Origin: Acidimicrobiales bacterium
Lineage (GTDB): Bacteria > Actinomycetota > Acidimicrobiia > Acidimicrobiales > Poriferisodalaceae
DNA length: 35,267 nt
Direction of reading: 5' to 3'
NCBI GenBank assembly: GCA_009843525.1
Contig: VYDH01000026.1
Span: 1 to 35,267, forward strand
The position numbers and the translations under genes were made by a program. Positions 7,883-17,953 of this stretch are shown in pieces (position 1 is the first letter of the stretch; each line of letters starts with the position of its first letter). The notes beneath the pieces are model-generated. The model ran no database searches. It was not told where the DNA came from and saw only the letters and a list, made by a program, of their open reading frames with translations.

Positions 7883-9349
7883 GGAAACCGTCGCATCGGC
7901 CCTTTTTTTTCTCGTCTGGCGGTAGTCCACTGCGGCGCCTTCGAGCGGCTCCACCTCCAGCACTACACCGCTCAGGCCGCTGACCCGCAGCGGTTCGCCT
8001 GCCTGCAGCGGCGTAAGGCGGTTGACCCGGGCCCGCCACCGGGCGCCGTGGACCTCGACGGTCCCGTCGGGATCGATGTCGGTCACCGCAGCGCCCTCCA
8101 CCCCGATCAGCCACTCCCGCCCCACGGTGGCGGTGCCGTAGCGGGTGCGGACCAGCGCCGGCAGACCCGACAGCACGAAGGCGCCGACGCCCACCAGTCC
8201 CACCAGCAGCGGGATCCAGCTCATCGAGTGCTGGCCGAACAGCGTCAGCGAGCCGGCGAGCACGGCTGCGCCGCCCGCCGCTGTCCAGAAGCGCGGCACA
8301 CCGGTCTGGATGTCCACCGCAAACGCCACGAAGCCGGCGATGAGCAGCACCAGCGCCCACGTCCGGACGTCGAGCGTTCCCAGGCCGAACGCGGCGAGCA
8401 GCACACACACCGCTGCAACCATGGCGGCGATGCCGATGCCGCCGGTGTAGAAGTCGAGCAGCAGCAGCGACAGACCGGCCAGCAGCAGCAGGTAGGCAAC
8501 CGCCGGGCTGGCAGCGGTGTGGAAGAGTCCGTCGAGCAGTGGCAGCTTGACGAACGACACGACCACGTCGTCGGCCGGAGCCCGCCGGACCACGCCGTCA
8601 TCGCCGGTCACGTTCTGGCCGATCGGCGGCAGCAGGCCCTCATCGGACATGGCGAACAGGAACTCGCCGATCACCGGCGCCGTGCTGTGGGTGAGGCCGG
8701 CGCCCTTCGCAGTGTCGGCGTCGTAGTAGCGGACGCTCGTGCCCGAGTGGAGCCCGTCGCCTTCGTGGCTGTGAACATCGCCCGCCTCAACTCCATATGA
8801 ACCGGCGCTGGACTGGCCGGTGCGCCGCGACGCGCCGCCGTGGGCATGGATGAGGCCGCAGACCGCGGTGAACTCGCCGATACGGCCGCCGGGCGCGATC
8901 GCGGCGAAATCGGCTGCCGTGACCAGATGGGCGGCGGCACCGAGCGCCTGCGCCCCGCTGGGACCCACCCACACCCCTACCGGCAGGTGCGCGAGGCGAA
9001 CGCTGTCGAGCAGGTCGACCAACTCGTCGTCGTCGAGCGTGGTCCCGGCACTGTCGATCTGCAGCACCACGCCGATCGCGTGGAGCCCGGTCGCGGTGAT
9101 GAGCTGGCGCTTGATGTACGACGCCATGATCGGGTCGATGAGCCCGTTCACCTCCACCACGATGATCAGGCGCGGGCTGTCTTCGCCCACGATCTGATGG
9201 GTATCGGACTCATGCGAGCCGTCACCCGGGTCGCGGTCGAGCTCATCGTGGGCAGATGCAGGCGCGGCAGCCATGCCCACCACAGCGCCCAGCAGCAGCG
9301 TTGCGGCCACGAGACGCGCCAAGCCGCGACGGTGCTGACGTGCGTTCAC
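7871..9349 (-). CDS. NfeD-family membrane protein with degenerate ClpP-class domain
   Basis: About 492 residues. A signal peptide (LVAATLLLGAVVGMAAAPASA) is followed by a ClpP-like extracytoplasmic domain (LIIVVEVNGLIDPIMASYI, LQIDSAG), four to five hydrophobic segments (~285-410) and a C-terminal OB-fold NfeD domain (YGTATVGREWLIGVEGAAV to the end). In active long NfeD proteases the motif after PSGA contains a catalytic Ser-Ala-Gly; here the corresponding stretch reads AQALGAAA, so the serine appears replaced by glycine. The following region is His/Gly/Ser-rich, and the usual lysine segment is not recognisable. The start GTG 9349 is chosen because it puts the signal peptide at the N-terminus and has GGGAG 5 nt upstream. 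It probably helps organise membrane domains rather than act as a protease. Confidence 0.8.
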   Translation of the reverse strand: MNARQHRRGLARLVAATLLLGAVVGMAAAPASAHDELDRDPGDGSHESDTHQIVGEDSPRLIIVVEVNGLIDPIMASYIKRQLITATGLHAIGVVLQIDSAGTTLDDDELVDLLDSVRLAHLPVGVWVGPSGAQALGAAAHLVTAADFAAIAPGGRIGEFTAVCGLIHAHGGASRRTGQSSAGSYGVEAGDVHSHEGDGLHSGTSVRYYDADTAKGAGLTHSTAPVIGEFLFAMSDEGLLPPIGQNVTGDDGVVRRAPADDVVVSFVKLPLLDGLFHTAASPAVAYLLLLAGLSLLLLDFYTGGIGIAAMVAAVCVLLAAFGLGTLDVRTWALVLLIAGFVAFAVDIQTGVPRFWTAAGGAAVLAGSLTLFGQHSMSWIPLLVGLVGVGAFVLSGLPALVRTRYGTATVGREWLIGVEGAAVTDIDPDGTVEVHGARWRARVNRLTPLQAGEPLRVSGLSGVVLEVEPLEGAAVDYRQTRKKRADATVSETE

Positions 9350-9449
9350 CCGAGCTCCCTGGATCGGCGGCCGCCCGAACTCTAGAAGCGCTGCGGTGAT
9401 CCTGGACACCCGTGGCGCCTGTACTGGCACCGGGGACGGCCGGCCCCAT

Positions 9450-9455
9450 TACGCT
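9450..9455 (+). promoter_or_regulatory. Candidate -10 box of a leaderless promoter for the receiver protein
   Basis: TACGCT lies 8 nt before GTG 9464. Confidence 0.4.
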
Positions 9456-9463
9456 GCGCCATC

Positions 9464-9859
9464 GTGACCGACGTGCTGCTGGCCACCGATGCCGACTGGG
9501 TCATCGAAGAGGTGGCGGCGGCGCTTGCTGCCCCCGAGGTGACTTTCCGGGTGGTGCGCTCCGGCCAGGATGTCCGGCCTGCCGTGCAGGCGAGCACACC
9601 AGACCTGGTGATCCTCGACTTCCAGATCGGGAACATGGGCGGCATGGCCACCTGCCTGGACCTGCGCCTGGAATCGGGCATGGGACGGCTGCCGCGGGTG
9701 CCGGTGCTGATGCTGGCCGACCGCGAAGCCGACGTCTTCCTGGCCCGTCGCTCCGAAGCCGATGCGTGGCTGGTCAAGCCGCTCAACCCGCTGCTGCTGC
9801 GGCGCACCGCGCAGAGGCTGAGCCCCTGGCCCGAGCGGCCAGCGAGCGAAGCTCGCTAG
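9464..9859 (+). CDS. Stand-alone response-regulator receiver domain protein
   Basis: A 131-residue CheY-like domain without an output domain. Visible landmarks are an acidic pocket near the N-terminus (LLATDADW, weaker than the usual DD pair), the phosphoacceptor region PDLVILDFQIGNMGGM, VPVLMLAD with the switch position, and the conserved lysine in WLVKPLNP. No histidine kinase is adjacent. The last ~15 codons (LSPWPERPASEAR) are not part of the fold: they are encoded by a copy of dispersed repeat A, which also supplies the TAG stop. Confidence 0.8.
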   Translation: MTDVLLATDADWVIEEVAAALAAPEVTFRVVRSGQDVRPAVQASTPDLVILDFQIGNMGGMATCLDLRLESGMGRLPRVPVLMLADREADVFLARRSEADAWLVKPLNPLLLRRTAQRLSPWPERPASEAR

Positions 9860-9864
9860 AGCGG
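9813..9864 (+). repeat. Dispersed repeat family A, copy 2 (C-terminus of the receiver gene)
   Basis: AGAGGCTGAGCC followed by TGGCCCGAGCGGCC matches the family core with an internal deletion of about 14 bp. The segment GCGAGCGAAGCTCGCT that follows is a small palindrome carrying the stop codon of the receiver gene. Confidence 0.65.
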
Positions 9865-9966
9865 CAAGCAAACCACCCCACGCTGAGCCGGCTCGTATTG
9901 CTGTAGCGCTCCTGCTTGATTGACCGGTAGCTTCGGCCGGAGCGATCCGCCTGTGGTGGTCGCGTA

Positions 9967-10040
<74 letters not shown>

Positions 10041-10048
10041 CGTCCAGT

Positions 10049-10081
10049 GCGAGCGAGTAGGGCTTCGCCCCTCGCTCGCGA
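10049..10081 (+). terminator. Strong hairpin just after tRNA-Pro
   Basis: GCGAGCGAG pairs with CTCGCTCGC, and inside it GGGC-TTCG-CCC forms a UUCG-capped inner stem. No T-run follows (GAGAAAA), so it may be a processing or termination structure of the tRNA transcript rather than a canonical terminator. Confidence 0.5.
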
Positions 10082-10100
10082 GAAAAGGGGCGCGGGCGCT

Positions 10101-11111
10101 ATGAACGCGGTGGGGGCCTTTCCTCGGGTCGGGTTTATCGGTTTGGGGAATGTTGGAGGGAAGCTGGCGGGCTCCTTACAGCGCAATGGGTTTGAGTTGG
10201 TGGTGCGCGACCTGGACCCTGCCGCGATGGCGCCGTTTGTTGATGCCGGTGCTTCGACGGCTGGCTCGGGGGCGGAGCTGGCTGAGCTTTGTGATGTGGT
10301 GATCACTTGCTTGCCTTCTCCTGCTGCGGTGGCTTCGGTGCTGGAGGGGCCCGATGGGGTGTTGGCGGGATTCGGCTCAGCCGCCTCATCCGGCTCGGCT
10401 GGGTCGGGGGCGAAGATCTGGGCTGAGATGAGCACTACTGATCATCATGAGGTGCGCCGGCTGGGTGCGCTGGTGGAGGCGGCGGGCGGTGCCGCCATTG
10501 ACTGCCCGGTGTCGGGCGGCTGCCACCGGGCCGCCACCGGCAACATCTCGATCTTCGCCGGCGGCGAGCGCGACACCTTCGAGGCAATGCTGCCGCTGCT
10601 CGTGACGATGGGGCGGCGCATCCTGCACACCGGTCCGCTGGGCTCGGCGTCGATTCTGAAAGTGGTGACGAACTACCTGGCCACCGCCAACCTGGTCTCG
10701 CTGTGCGAAGCGCTGGCCACCTCCCAGGCGGCGGGCATGGACTTGGCCACTGCCTACGAGGCCATCCGCATCAGCTCTGGCAACTCGTTCGTCCACGAGA
10801 CCGAGAGCCAAGTGATCCTGAACGGCTCGCGTGACATCAACTTCACCATGGACTTGGTGTGCAAGGACATCGGCCTGTTCGCCGACATTGCGGCCGAGCA
10901 CGGCCTGCCGCTGGAGCTGTCGCCGGTGCTCGTTGACGTGTTCGCCGACGGGGCCGCTCGCTATGGCGACCGGGAGTGGTCGCCGAACATCATCCGGCGG
11001 CTCGAGGATGCGACCGGGCAGCGCGTTGCTGCTCCTGGGTTTCCGGCCGAGATCGTGGACGACGAGCCTGAGGTGTTGGGTGCTGAGGTCGTCGTGCCTC
11101 GCGGTACGTAG
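10101..11111 (+). CDS. NAD(P)-dependent 3-hydroxyisobutyrate-dehydrogenase-family protein
   Basis: About 336 residues from ATG 10101, with AAAAGGGG about 10 nt upstream. The N-terminal Rossmann fold shows VGFIGLGNVGGKLAGSL, then VVRDLDP, DVVITCLPS, the substrate loop DCPVSGGCHRAATGNISIFAGG and the catalytic-lysine region GSASILKVVTNYLATANL. These are hallmarks of the beta-hydroxyacid dehydrogenase family (3-hydroxyisobutyrate, tartronate semialdehyde and related acids). A Gly/Ser/Ala-rich stretch (GFGSAASSGSAGSGAK) sits before IWAEMSTTD, where homologues are shorter; its DNA includes ATTCGGCTCAGCC, a 13-bp match to repeat A. Valine degradation is plausible given the acyl-CoA genes nearby but is not proven. 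Confidence 0.85.
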   Translation: MNAVGAFPRVGFIGLGNVGGKLAGSLQRNGFELVVRDLDPAAMAPFVDAGASTAGSGAELAELCDVVITCLPSPAAVASVLEGPDGVLAGFGSAASSGSAGSGAKIWAEMSTTDHHEVRRLGALVEAAGGAAIDCPVSGGCHRAATGNISIFAGGERDTFEAMLPLLVTMGRRILHTGPLGSASILKVVTNYLATANLVSLCEALATSQAAGMDLATAYEAIRISSGNSFVHETESQVILNGSRDINFTMDLVCKDIGLFADIAAEHGLPLELSPVLVDVFADGAARYGDREWSPNIIRRLEDATGQRVAAPGFPAEIVDDEPEVLGAEVVVPRGT

Positions 11112-11127
11112 TTGCGCCGTCTGCGTA

Positions 11128-13432
<2,305 letters not shown>

Positions 13433-13440
13433 GGTGGGCG

Positions 13441-13446
13441 AGGGTA
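13441..13446 (-). promoter_or_regulatory. Candidate -10 box of a leaderless promoter for ask
   Basis: On the minus strand TACCCT lies 8 nt before GTG 13432. The hairpin element begins 25 bp further upstream, so it would overlap the -35 region or lie just upstream of it. Confidence 0.5.
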
Positions 13447-13471
13447 GCGGCGGGGTTCGCCAGCAGGCCCC

Positions 13472-13587
13472 GGGGTGGGCAGGGGCAGCAGCACCCATGC
13501 TCAAACATGCGCAGCGCCGCCCGTAGCGAGGTGGATGGGCTGCAGCGCTGCGAACTGCGCGTGGGCACTGCTGCCCCTGCCCACCCC
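13472..13587. repeat. Structured hairpin element (family B), copy 1, between ask and the cyclophilin gene
   Basis: A 20-bp perfect outer stem (13472-13491 with 13568-13587) closes an element with further stems: CCCATGC (13494) with GCGTGGG (13559, one G-U), CGCAGCGC (13510) with GCGCTGCG (13545), and the terminal hairpin GCCCGT/ATGGGC (13519, 13535) with loop AGCGAGGTGG. A second copy at 19329 has the same architecture with compensating base changes. Here it lies in a divergent promoter region of 229 bp, so simple transcription termination is an unlikely role. Confidence 0.85.
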
Positions 13588-13628
13588 TCGTTGCGTCGTG
13601 CTCGCACTCTGTGCGCGGTGGGCGTCGG

Positions 13629-13656
13629 TAGTGTGACCGCCGGTACTGGTCAGGGG
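13629..13656 (+). promoter_or_regulatory. -10 candidate and ribosome-binding site of the cyclophilin gene
   Basis: TAGTGT (13629-13634) with a 5' leader containing AGGGG (13652-13656), 5 nt before ATG 13662. This is a leadered arrangement, unlike most neighbours. Confidence 0.35.
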
Positions 13657-13661
13657 TCCTT

Positions 13662-14591
13662 ATGAGCAGCGAGAAGCGACAGCGCCAACGCGAGAACCGC
13701 ATGCGGGCAGTGGCCGCTGCCGAGCGCGCCAAGAAGCGTTCGAGCACGACGCGCAAGGTGCTGAGAGTCGTGCTGGCGGTGGCTGCAGTGCTGATCGCGT
13801 TGTGGCTGTGGAGCGTGTTCACCGGCGACGACTCGCAGGACAGCGACGATGCCGCTGTGGCGGCCGACACCGAGGCCGACGACACGACGGCGTTCGAGAC
13901 CGACGAGCCGAGCGACGAAGCACCGCCGGCCACCGAAGCTGCGGCCGAGCCCGAGGCCGACAGCAGCCCCGACGACACCGCCGCGCCAGACCCGACCGCC
14001 TGCCCCGCTCCCGACGGCAGCGATGGGCCGCTCAACCAGTTCGACGCCCCGCCCCCGCTCTGCATCGACCCCGACACCATGTACGTCGCGGCTTTCGAGA
14101 CGAACATGGGCAGCTTCACGATGCTGCTCGACCCTGCGCTCGACATCGACAGCGTCAACAACTTTGCAGTGCTTGCCCGCTGGGGCGCCTTCGACGGCAC
14201 GCTGTTCCACCGGATCATCTCTGGCTTCGTGATCCAGGGCGGCGATGTGCAGCTTGACTTCGGCCGCGGCGGGCCCGGCTACCAGTTCACCGGCGCCTTC
14301 CCGCCTGCAGACGACTGGTACCGGATCGGCTCGGTGGCCATGGCCAACCGGGGCAATCCGGCCACCAACGGCTCGCAGTTCTTCGTGATCACCGGCCCCA
14401 ACGGCGCCGGTTTGCCGCCGCTGTACTCGCCGCTCGGCCATGTTGTCGAGGGAATGGACGTCGTCATGGAGATCGAAGGCGTCGCTACCGGGGCAGGCGA
14501 CGTGCCGGTCCAGGATGTTGTGGTCAAGAGCGTGACCATCAGCGAGGCCAGCCAAGCTCAGATCGACGCGTACACCGATGCGCGCAGCTAG
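13662..14591 (+). CDS. Membrane-anchored peptidyl-prolyl cis-trans isomerase, cyclophilin type
   Basis: A 309-residue protein. A basic cytoplasmic N-terminus (to ~28) leads into one transmembrane helix (VLRVVLAVAAVLIALWLWSV), then a long Asp/Glu/Ala/Pro-rich spacer (~50-125), then a cyclophilin domain (~140-300). Cyclophilin blocks visible are NMGSFTMLLDP, VNNFAVLARWGAFDGTLFHR, IQGGDVQ, NGSQFFVITGP and PLGHVVEGMDVV. It probably assists folding of exported proteins on the outer face of the membrane. Start at ATG 13662 with AGGGG upstream. Confidence 0.92.
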   Translation: MSSEKRQRQRENRMRAVAAAERAKKRSSTTRKVLRVVLAVAAVLIALWLWSVFTGDDSQDSDDAAVAADTEADDTTAFETDEPSDEAPPATEAAAEPEADSSPDDTAAPDPTACPAPDGSDGPLNQFDAPPPLCIDPDTMYVAAFETNMGSFTMLLDPALDIDSVNNFAVLARWGAFDGTLFHRIISGFVIQGGDVQLDFGRGGPGYQFTGAFPPADDWYRIGSVAMANRGNPATNGSQFFVITGPNGAGLPPLYSPLGHVVEGMDVVMEIEGVATGAGDVPVQDVVVKSVTISEASQAQIDAYTDARS

Positions 14592-14634
14592 CGAAAACGG
14601 GGCGGCGGGCCCAACGCGTCGAACCGATCAGGCG

Positions 14635-14640
14635 TAGGCT
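14635..14640 (+). promoter_or_regulatory. Candidate -10 box of a leaderless promoter for aat
   Basis: TAGGCT lies 7 nt before ATG 14648. Confidence 0.5.
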
Positions 14641-14647
14641 CGCTCCG

Positions 14648-15355
14648 ATGCAGCGCCAGTCAGAAGACGGCCCCACGGAGCCGCCCGAGTCGGGATGGTC
14701 ATTCCCTCCCGCGTCGACCGCGGACGAGAACGGCCTCGTCGGTGCGGGAGCCGACCTCGAGGCGGGCACGCTGCTCGGCGCCTACCGAGCCGGACTGTTC
14801 CCCATGCCGCTGGGCGACACCGTGGGCTGGTGGTCGCCCGACCCGCGAGGCATCCTGCCGCTCAGCTACCTGCGGGTGAGCCGCTCGCTGCGGCGGGCCT
14901 GCCGACGGTTCGACATCCGCATCGACACCGCCTTCGAGCAGGTGCTGGAGTCGTGCGCCGATCCCGCCCGCCCGCACGGCTGGATCAGCGACGACATGCA
15001 CAACGCCTACCTGCAGCTCCATGAGCTCGGGTGGGCCCACAGCGTGGAGACCTGGCTCGACGACGAACTGGTGGGCGGCCTGTACGGCGTGGCCGTGGGC
15101 GCCTTCTTCGCCGGCGAGTCGATGTTCCACACCGAGACCGATGCCTCCAAGGTGGCCCTCGTGGCGCTGGTGGATGCGCTCAAGGTGACCGGCGGCGCGC
15201 TGCTGGACGTGCAATGGAGCACACCGCACCTGGCCGGGCTCGGTGCCGTGGAGATCGAGCGTGCGGCCTACGTGGAGCTGCTGGCCGAAGCCATCACGCG
15301 GCCGCTGCCTGAGATCTGGCTGCGCCCGATGGTCTTCCGCATGCTCGACGGCTGA
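14648..15355 (+). CDS. aat: Leucyl/phenylalanyl-tRNA--protein transferase
   Basis: A 235-residue enzyme that adds Leu or Phe from tRNA to N-terminal Lys/Arg of proteins, marking them for ClpS/ClpAP-type degradation. Family blocks are GLVGAGADLEAGTLLGAYRAGLFP, GWWSPDPRGILPL, RPHGWISDDMHNAYLQLHELGWAHSVE, LVGGLYGVAVGAFFAGESMF and the C-terminal LLDVQWSTPHLAGLGAVEI. The stop at 15353-15355 lies inside the GAGAGG that appears to be the ribosome-binding site of meaA 13 bp downstream, so the two genes are probably cotranscribed and translationally coupled. Confidence 0.94.
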   Translation: MQRQSEDGPTEPPESGWSFPPASTADENGLVGAGADLEAGTLLGAYRAGLFPMPLGDTVGWWSPDPRGILPLSYLRVSRSLRRACRRFDIRIDTAFEQVLESCADPARPHGWISDDMHNAYLQLHELGWAHSVETWLDDELVGGLYGVAVGAFFAGESMFHTETDASKVALVALVDALKVTGGALLDVQWSTPHLAGLGAVEIERAAYVELLAEAITRPLPEIWLRPMVFRMLDG

Positions 15356-15386
15356 GAGGCTGAGCCGCATGGCGACGCCGGAGCGT
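15354..15386 (+). repeat. Dispersed repeat family A, copy 3 (partial; supplies the meaA start)
   Basis: GAGAGGCTGAGCCG-ATGGCGA-GCCG matches copy 1 at 26 of 28 positions before similarity fades. GAGAGG is 9 nt from ATG 15369, so the repeat provides both a ribosome-binding site and the start codon. Confidence 0.65.
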
Positions 15387-17336
15387 TCGCGTCCGTGGCT
15401 GATGCGCACGTACTCGGGGCACTCCACCGCCCAGGCCTCCAACGAGCTGTACCGGTCGATGCTGGCCAAGGGCCAGACCGGGCTGTCGGTGGCGTTCGAC
15501 CTGCCGACCCAGACCGGCTACGACCCCGACCACTCGATGGCGCGCGGCGAGGTGGGCAAGGTGGGCGTGCCGGTCACCCACCTGGGCCACATGGCCCAGC
15601 TCATGGACGGCATCCCGCCCGACGCCATGAACACCTCCATGACCATCAACGCCACAGCGCCCTGGCTGCTGAGCCTGTACATCGCCAACGCTCAGAACGC
15701 CGGGGTGGCGGCCGAGGCGCTGCGGGGCACCACCCAGAACGACATCGTGAAGGAGTACCTGAGCCGGGGCACGTTCATCTTCCCGCCCGAGGCAAGCCGC
15801 CGGCTCACCGTCGACGTGGTGGCGTACTGCTCGGAGCACGTCCCGCAGTGGAACCCGATCAATGTTTGCAGCTATCACCTGCAGGAAGCCGGTGCTACGC
15901 CCACCCAGGAGATCGCCTACGCGCTGGCCACCGCGATCGACGTGCTCGACGCGGTGCGCGACAGCGGCAAGGTGCCCGCCGAGCGCTTCGACGCCGCAGT
16001 GGGCAGCATCTCGTTCTTCGTGAACGGGGGCATCCGGTTCATCGAAGAGGTCTGCAAGGTGCGGGCCTTCACCCAGATGTGGGACCAGATCTGCGCCGAG
16101 CGCTACGGCGTGGCCGACCCCAAGCTGCGGCGGTTCCGCTACGGCGTGCAGGTGAACTCGCTCGGGCTCACCGAGGCGCAGCCCGAGAACAACGTGGCCC
16201 GGATCACGCTCGAGGCCTTGGGCGTGACGCTGTCGCAGCGGGCGCGGACCCGCTCGCTGCAGCTGCCTGCCTGGAACGAGGCGCTGGGGCTGCCGCGGCC
16301 CTGGGACCAGCAGTGGTCGCTGCGGATCCAGCAGGTGCTGGCGCACGAGACCGACCTGCTGGAGTACGGCGACATTTTCGACGGCTCGGTGGTGGTCGAG
16401 GGACGTACGGCCGAGCTGGTGGAGGCAGCGCAGGCTGAGCTGGACGACGTGCTGGAGATGGGCGGCGCGTTCGCCGCGATCACCGAGCTGAAGCGGCGCC
16501 TGGTGGCGAGCCACACCGAGCGGGTGCGCCAGATCGAGGCCAGCGAGCTGACCGTGGTGGGAGTGAACGAGTTCACCGAGACGGCACCGTCGCCGCTGGA
16601 GGGCGACGAGTCGATCCTGCGGGTGGATCCTGAGGTGGAAGCCGAGCTGGTTGCCGATCTCGAAAGCTGGCGGGGCGCACGCGACCCGAACCGGGTCGTC
16701 GCAGCCCTCGACGACCTGCGGGTGGCCGCATCGGGCGATGTGAACATCATGGGGCCGAGCATCGAGGCCGCCCATGCCGGGGTGACGACCGGCGAATGGG
16801 CGCAGGCCCTGCGCGAGGTGTTCGGCGAGTTCCGTGCGCCGACCGGTCTGGGCGGCGCGGGCGCCGGCCGGGCGTCGAGAGGAACGGCGCTGGCAACCGT
16901 GGCCCAGCGGTGCGCGGCAATGGAAGGCGGGCCGCCCAGGGTGCTGGTTGCCAAGCCGGGCCTCGACGGCCATTCCAACGGGGCCGAGCAGGTGGCGGTC
17001 GCGGCCCGCGATGCCGGCATGGAAGTGGTGTACGAGGGCATCCGGCTGACCCCGGGTCACATTGCCGCAACGGCACGCGACGAGGACGTGGACGTGGTGG
17101 GCCTGTCGATCCTGTCGGGCAGCCACCTGGAGCTGGTGCCCGAGGTGCTGGCGTGCCTCGACGCTGAAGGAGTGAGCGCCCCGGTGATCGTCGGCGGCAT
17201 CATCCCGCCCGCGGACCATCAGGCGCTGCGTGACGCCGGTGTGGCGGCGGTCTACACCCCGAAGGACTTCGAACTGGCCGCGATCATGGCCGACATCGCC
17301 GGCCTGGCCGAGAAGTCACGCACTGACGCCGGCTGA
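15369..17336 (+). CDS. meaA: B12-dependent acyl-CoA mutase, MeaA (ethylmalonyl-CoA mutase) type
   Basis: A 655-residue single-chain mutase. Residues ~1-510 form the mutase barrel (RPWLMRTYSGHSTAQASN, GLSVAFDLPTQTGYDPDH, NTSMTINATA) and ~515-650 the cobalamin-binding domain, with GLDGHSNGAEQ providing the D-x-H-x-x-G ligand motif. The N-terminus and the SNGAEQ version of the B12 motif fit the MeaA/Ecm group, which interconverts ethylmalonyl-CoA and methylsuccinyl-CoA, better than methylmalonyl-CoA mutase. A crotonyl-CoA carboxylase/reductase is not in the window, so pathway membership is inferred. ATG 15369 is chosen over longer frames because homologous sequence begins there; these first codons derive from repeat A. 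Confidence 0.9.
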   Translation: MATPERSRPWLMRTYSGHSTAQASNELYRSMLAKGQTGLSVAFDLPTQTGYDPDHSMARGEVGKVGVPVTHLGHMAQLMDGIPPDAMNTSMTINATAPWLLSLYIANAQNAGVAAEALRGTTQNDIVKEYLSRGTFIFPPEASRRLTVDVVAYCSEHVPQWNPINVCSYHLQEAGATPTQEIAYALATAIDVLDAVRDSGKVPAERFDAAVGSISFFVNGGIRFIEEVCKVRAFTQMWDQICAERYGVADPKLRRFRYGVQVNSLGLTEAQPENNVARITLEALGVTLSQRARTRSLQLPAWNEALGLPRPWDQQWSLRIQQVLAHETDLLEYGDIFDGSVVVEGRTAELVEAAQAELDDVLEMGGAFAAITELKRRLVASHTERVRQIEASELTVVGVNEFTETAPSPLEGDESILRVDPEVEAELVADLESWRGARDPNRVVAALDDLRVAASGDVNIMGPSIEAAHAGVTTGEWAQALREVFGEFRAPTGLGGAGAGRASRGTALATVAQRCAAMEGGPPRVLVAKPGLDGHSNGAEQVAVAARDAGMEVVYEGIRLTPGHIAATARDEDVDVVGLSILSGSHLELVPEVLACLDAEGVSAPVIVGGIIPPADHQALRDAGVAAVYTPKDFELAAIMADIAGLAEKSRTDAG

Positions 17337-17407
17337 AGGACGCGGCACGCTCATGTCGTTCAGCTCCCACCGGGCTCGACCCCCAACGGGGGCATGAGGA
17401 TCCGGTG

Positions 17408-17950
17408 ATGGGCACCGCCGGGCGCCGAAGGCGTCGCCGGCTCTGGAAACTGCTCGTTCCGGGCTTCATCGTGCTGTACATCGCGATGATCCCGCTCAAT
17501 TCGGTGCTGGAAACCGATCACGTCGAGGTCTTCCCCTTCTTCAAGTGGAAGCTCTTCACCAACATCCCCGACTGGGAGACGTTTGAGTACGCCCTCGTCA
17601 TCGACGCCATCGATGGGGAGCCGCCGGCCGAGACCCTCTACCTCATCCCGAGCGCGGACGTCCGGGACTGGAAGGCGCTGCGACGCGTCGCGATCGCATG
17701 CAACAAGGACCGTGGCTGCGATGAAGCGGTCACTGACGTGCTGTACCCCATCATCCGGCGAGCCCTCGGCGAGCGCAGTGTCGACTTCAGCATCATCAGA
17801 GCCGACGTCAATCTGCACGACTTGCAGGACAACATCACCGATTTCGCCGACGGACGGCTGACCAGAACCGAGCTTCTTCGACCCGACAAACTGATCGTCC
17901 AGTGGAATACCGACACGGGTCGCATCGACACTGCGCTGGATGGCGGCTGA
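17408..17950 (+). CDS. Small membrane-anchored protein of unknown function, partner of the DCC fusion
   Basis: About 180 residues. A very basic N-terminus (GRRRRRRLWK) precedes one hydrophobic helix (LLVPGFIVLYIAMIPL), leaving a soluble, mostly acidic C-terminal domain with alternating strands and helices (YALVIDAIDGEPP, DWKALRRVAIACNKDRGCDEAV, VDFSIIRADVNLHDL). Two cysteines sit close together (ACNKDRGC). I do not recognise the family. The gene ends 3 bp before the membrane/DCC-domain gene, so the two are surely cotranscribed; the product may be an accessory subunit of it. GTG 17405 is an alternative start. GAGGA lies upstream. Confidence 0.75.
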   Translation: MGTAGRRRRRRLWKLLVPGFIVLYIAMIPLNSVLETDHVEVFPFFKWKLFTNIPDWETFEYALVIDAIDGEPPAETLYLIPSADVRDWKALRRVAIACNKDRGCDEAVTDVLYPIIRRALGERSVDFSIIRADVNLHDLQDNITDFADGRLTRTELLRPDKLIVQWNTDTGRIDTALDGG

Positions 17951-17953
17951 GCC

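Noticed and set aside
13472..13587. Rho-independent terminator
   Set aside because: The element is in a divergent promoter region, far longer than a terminator stem, has no T-run, and its inner sequence is conserved.
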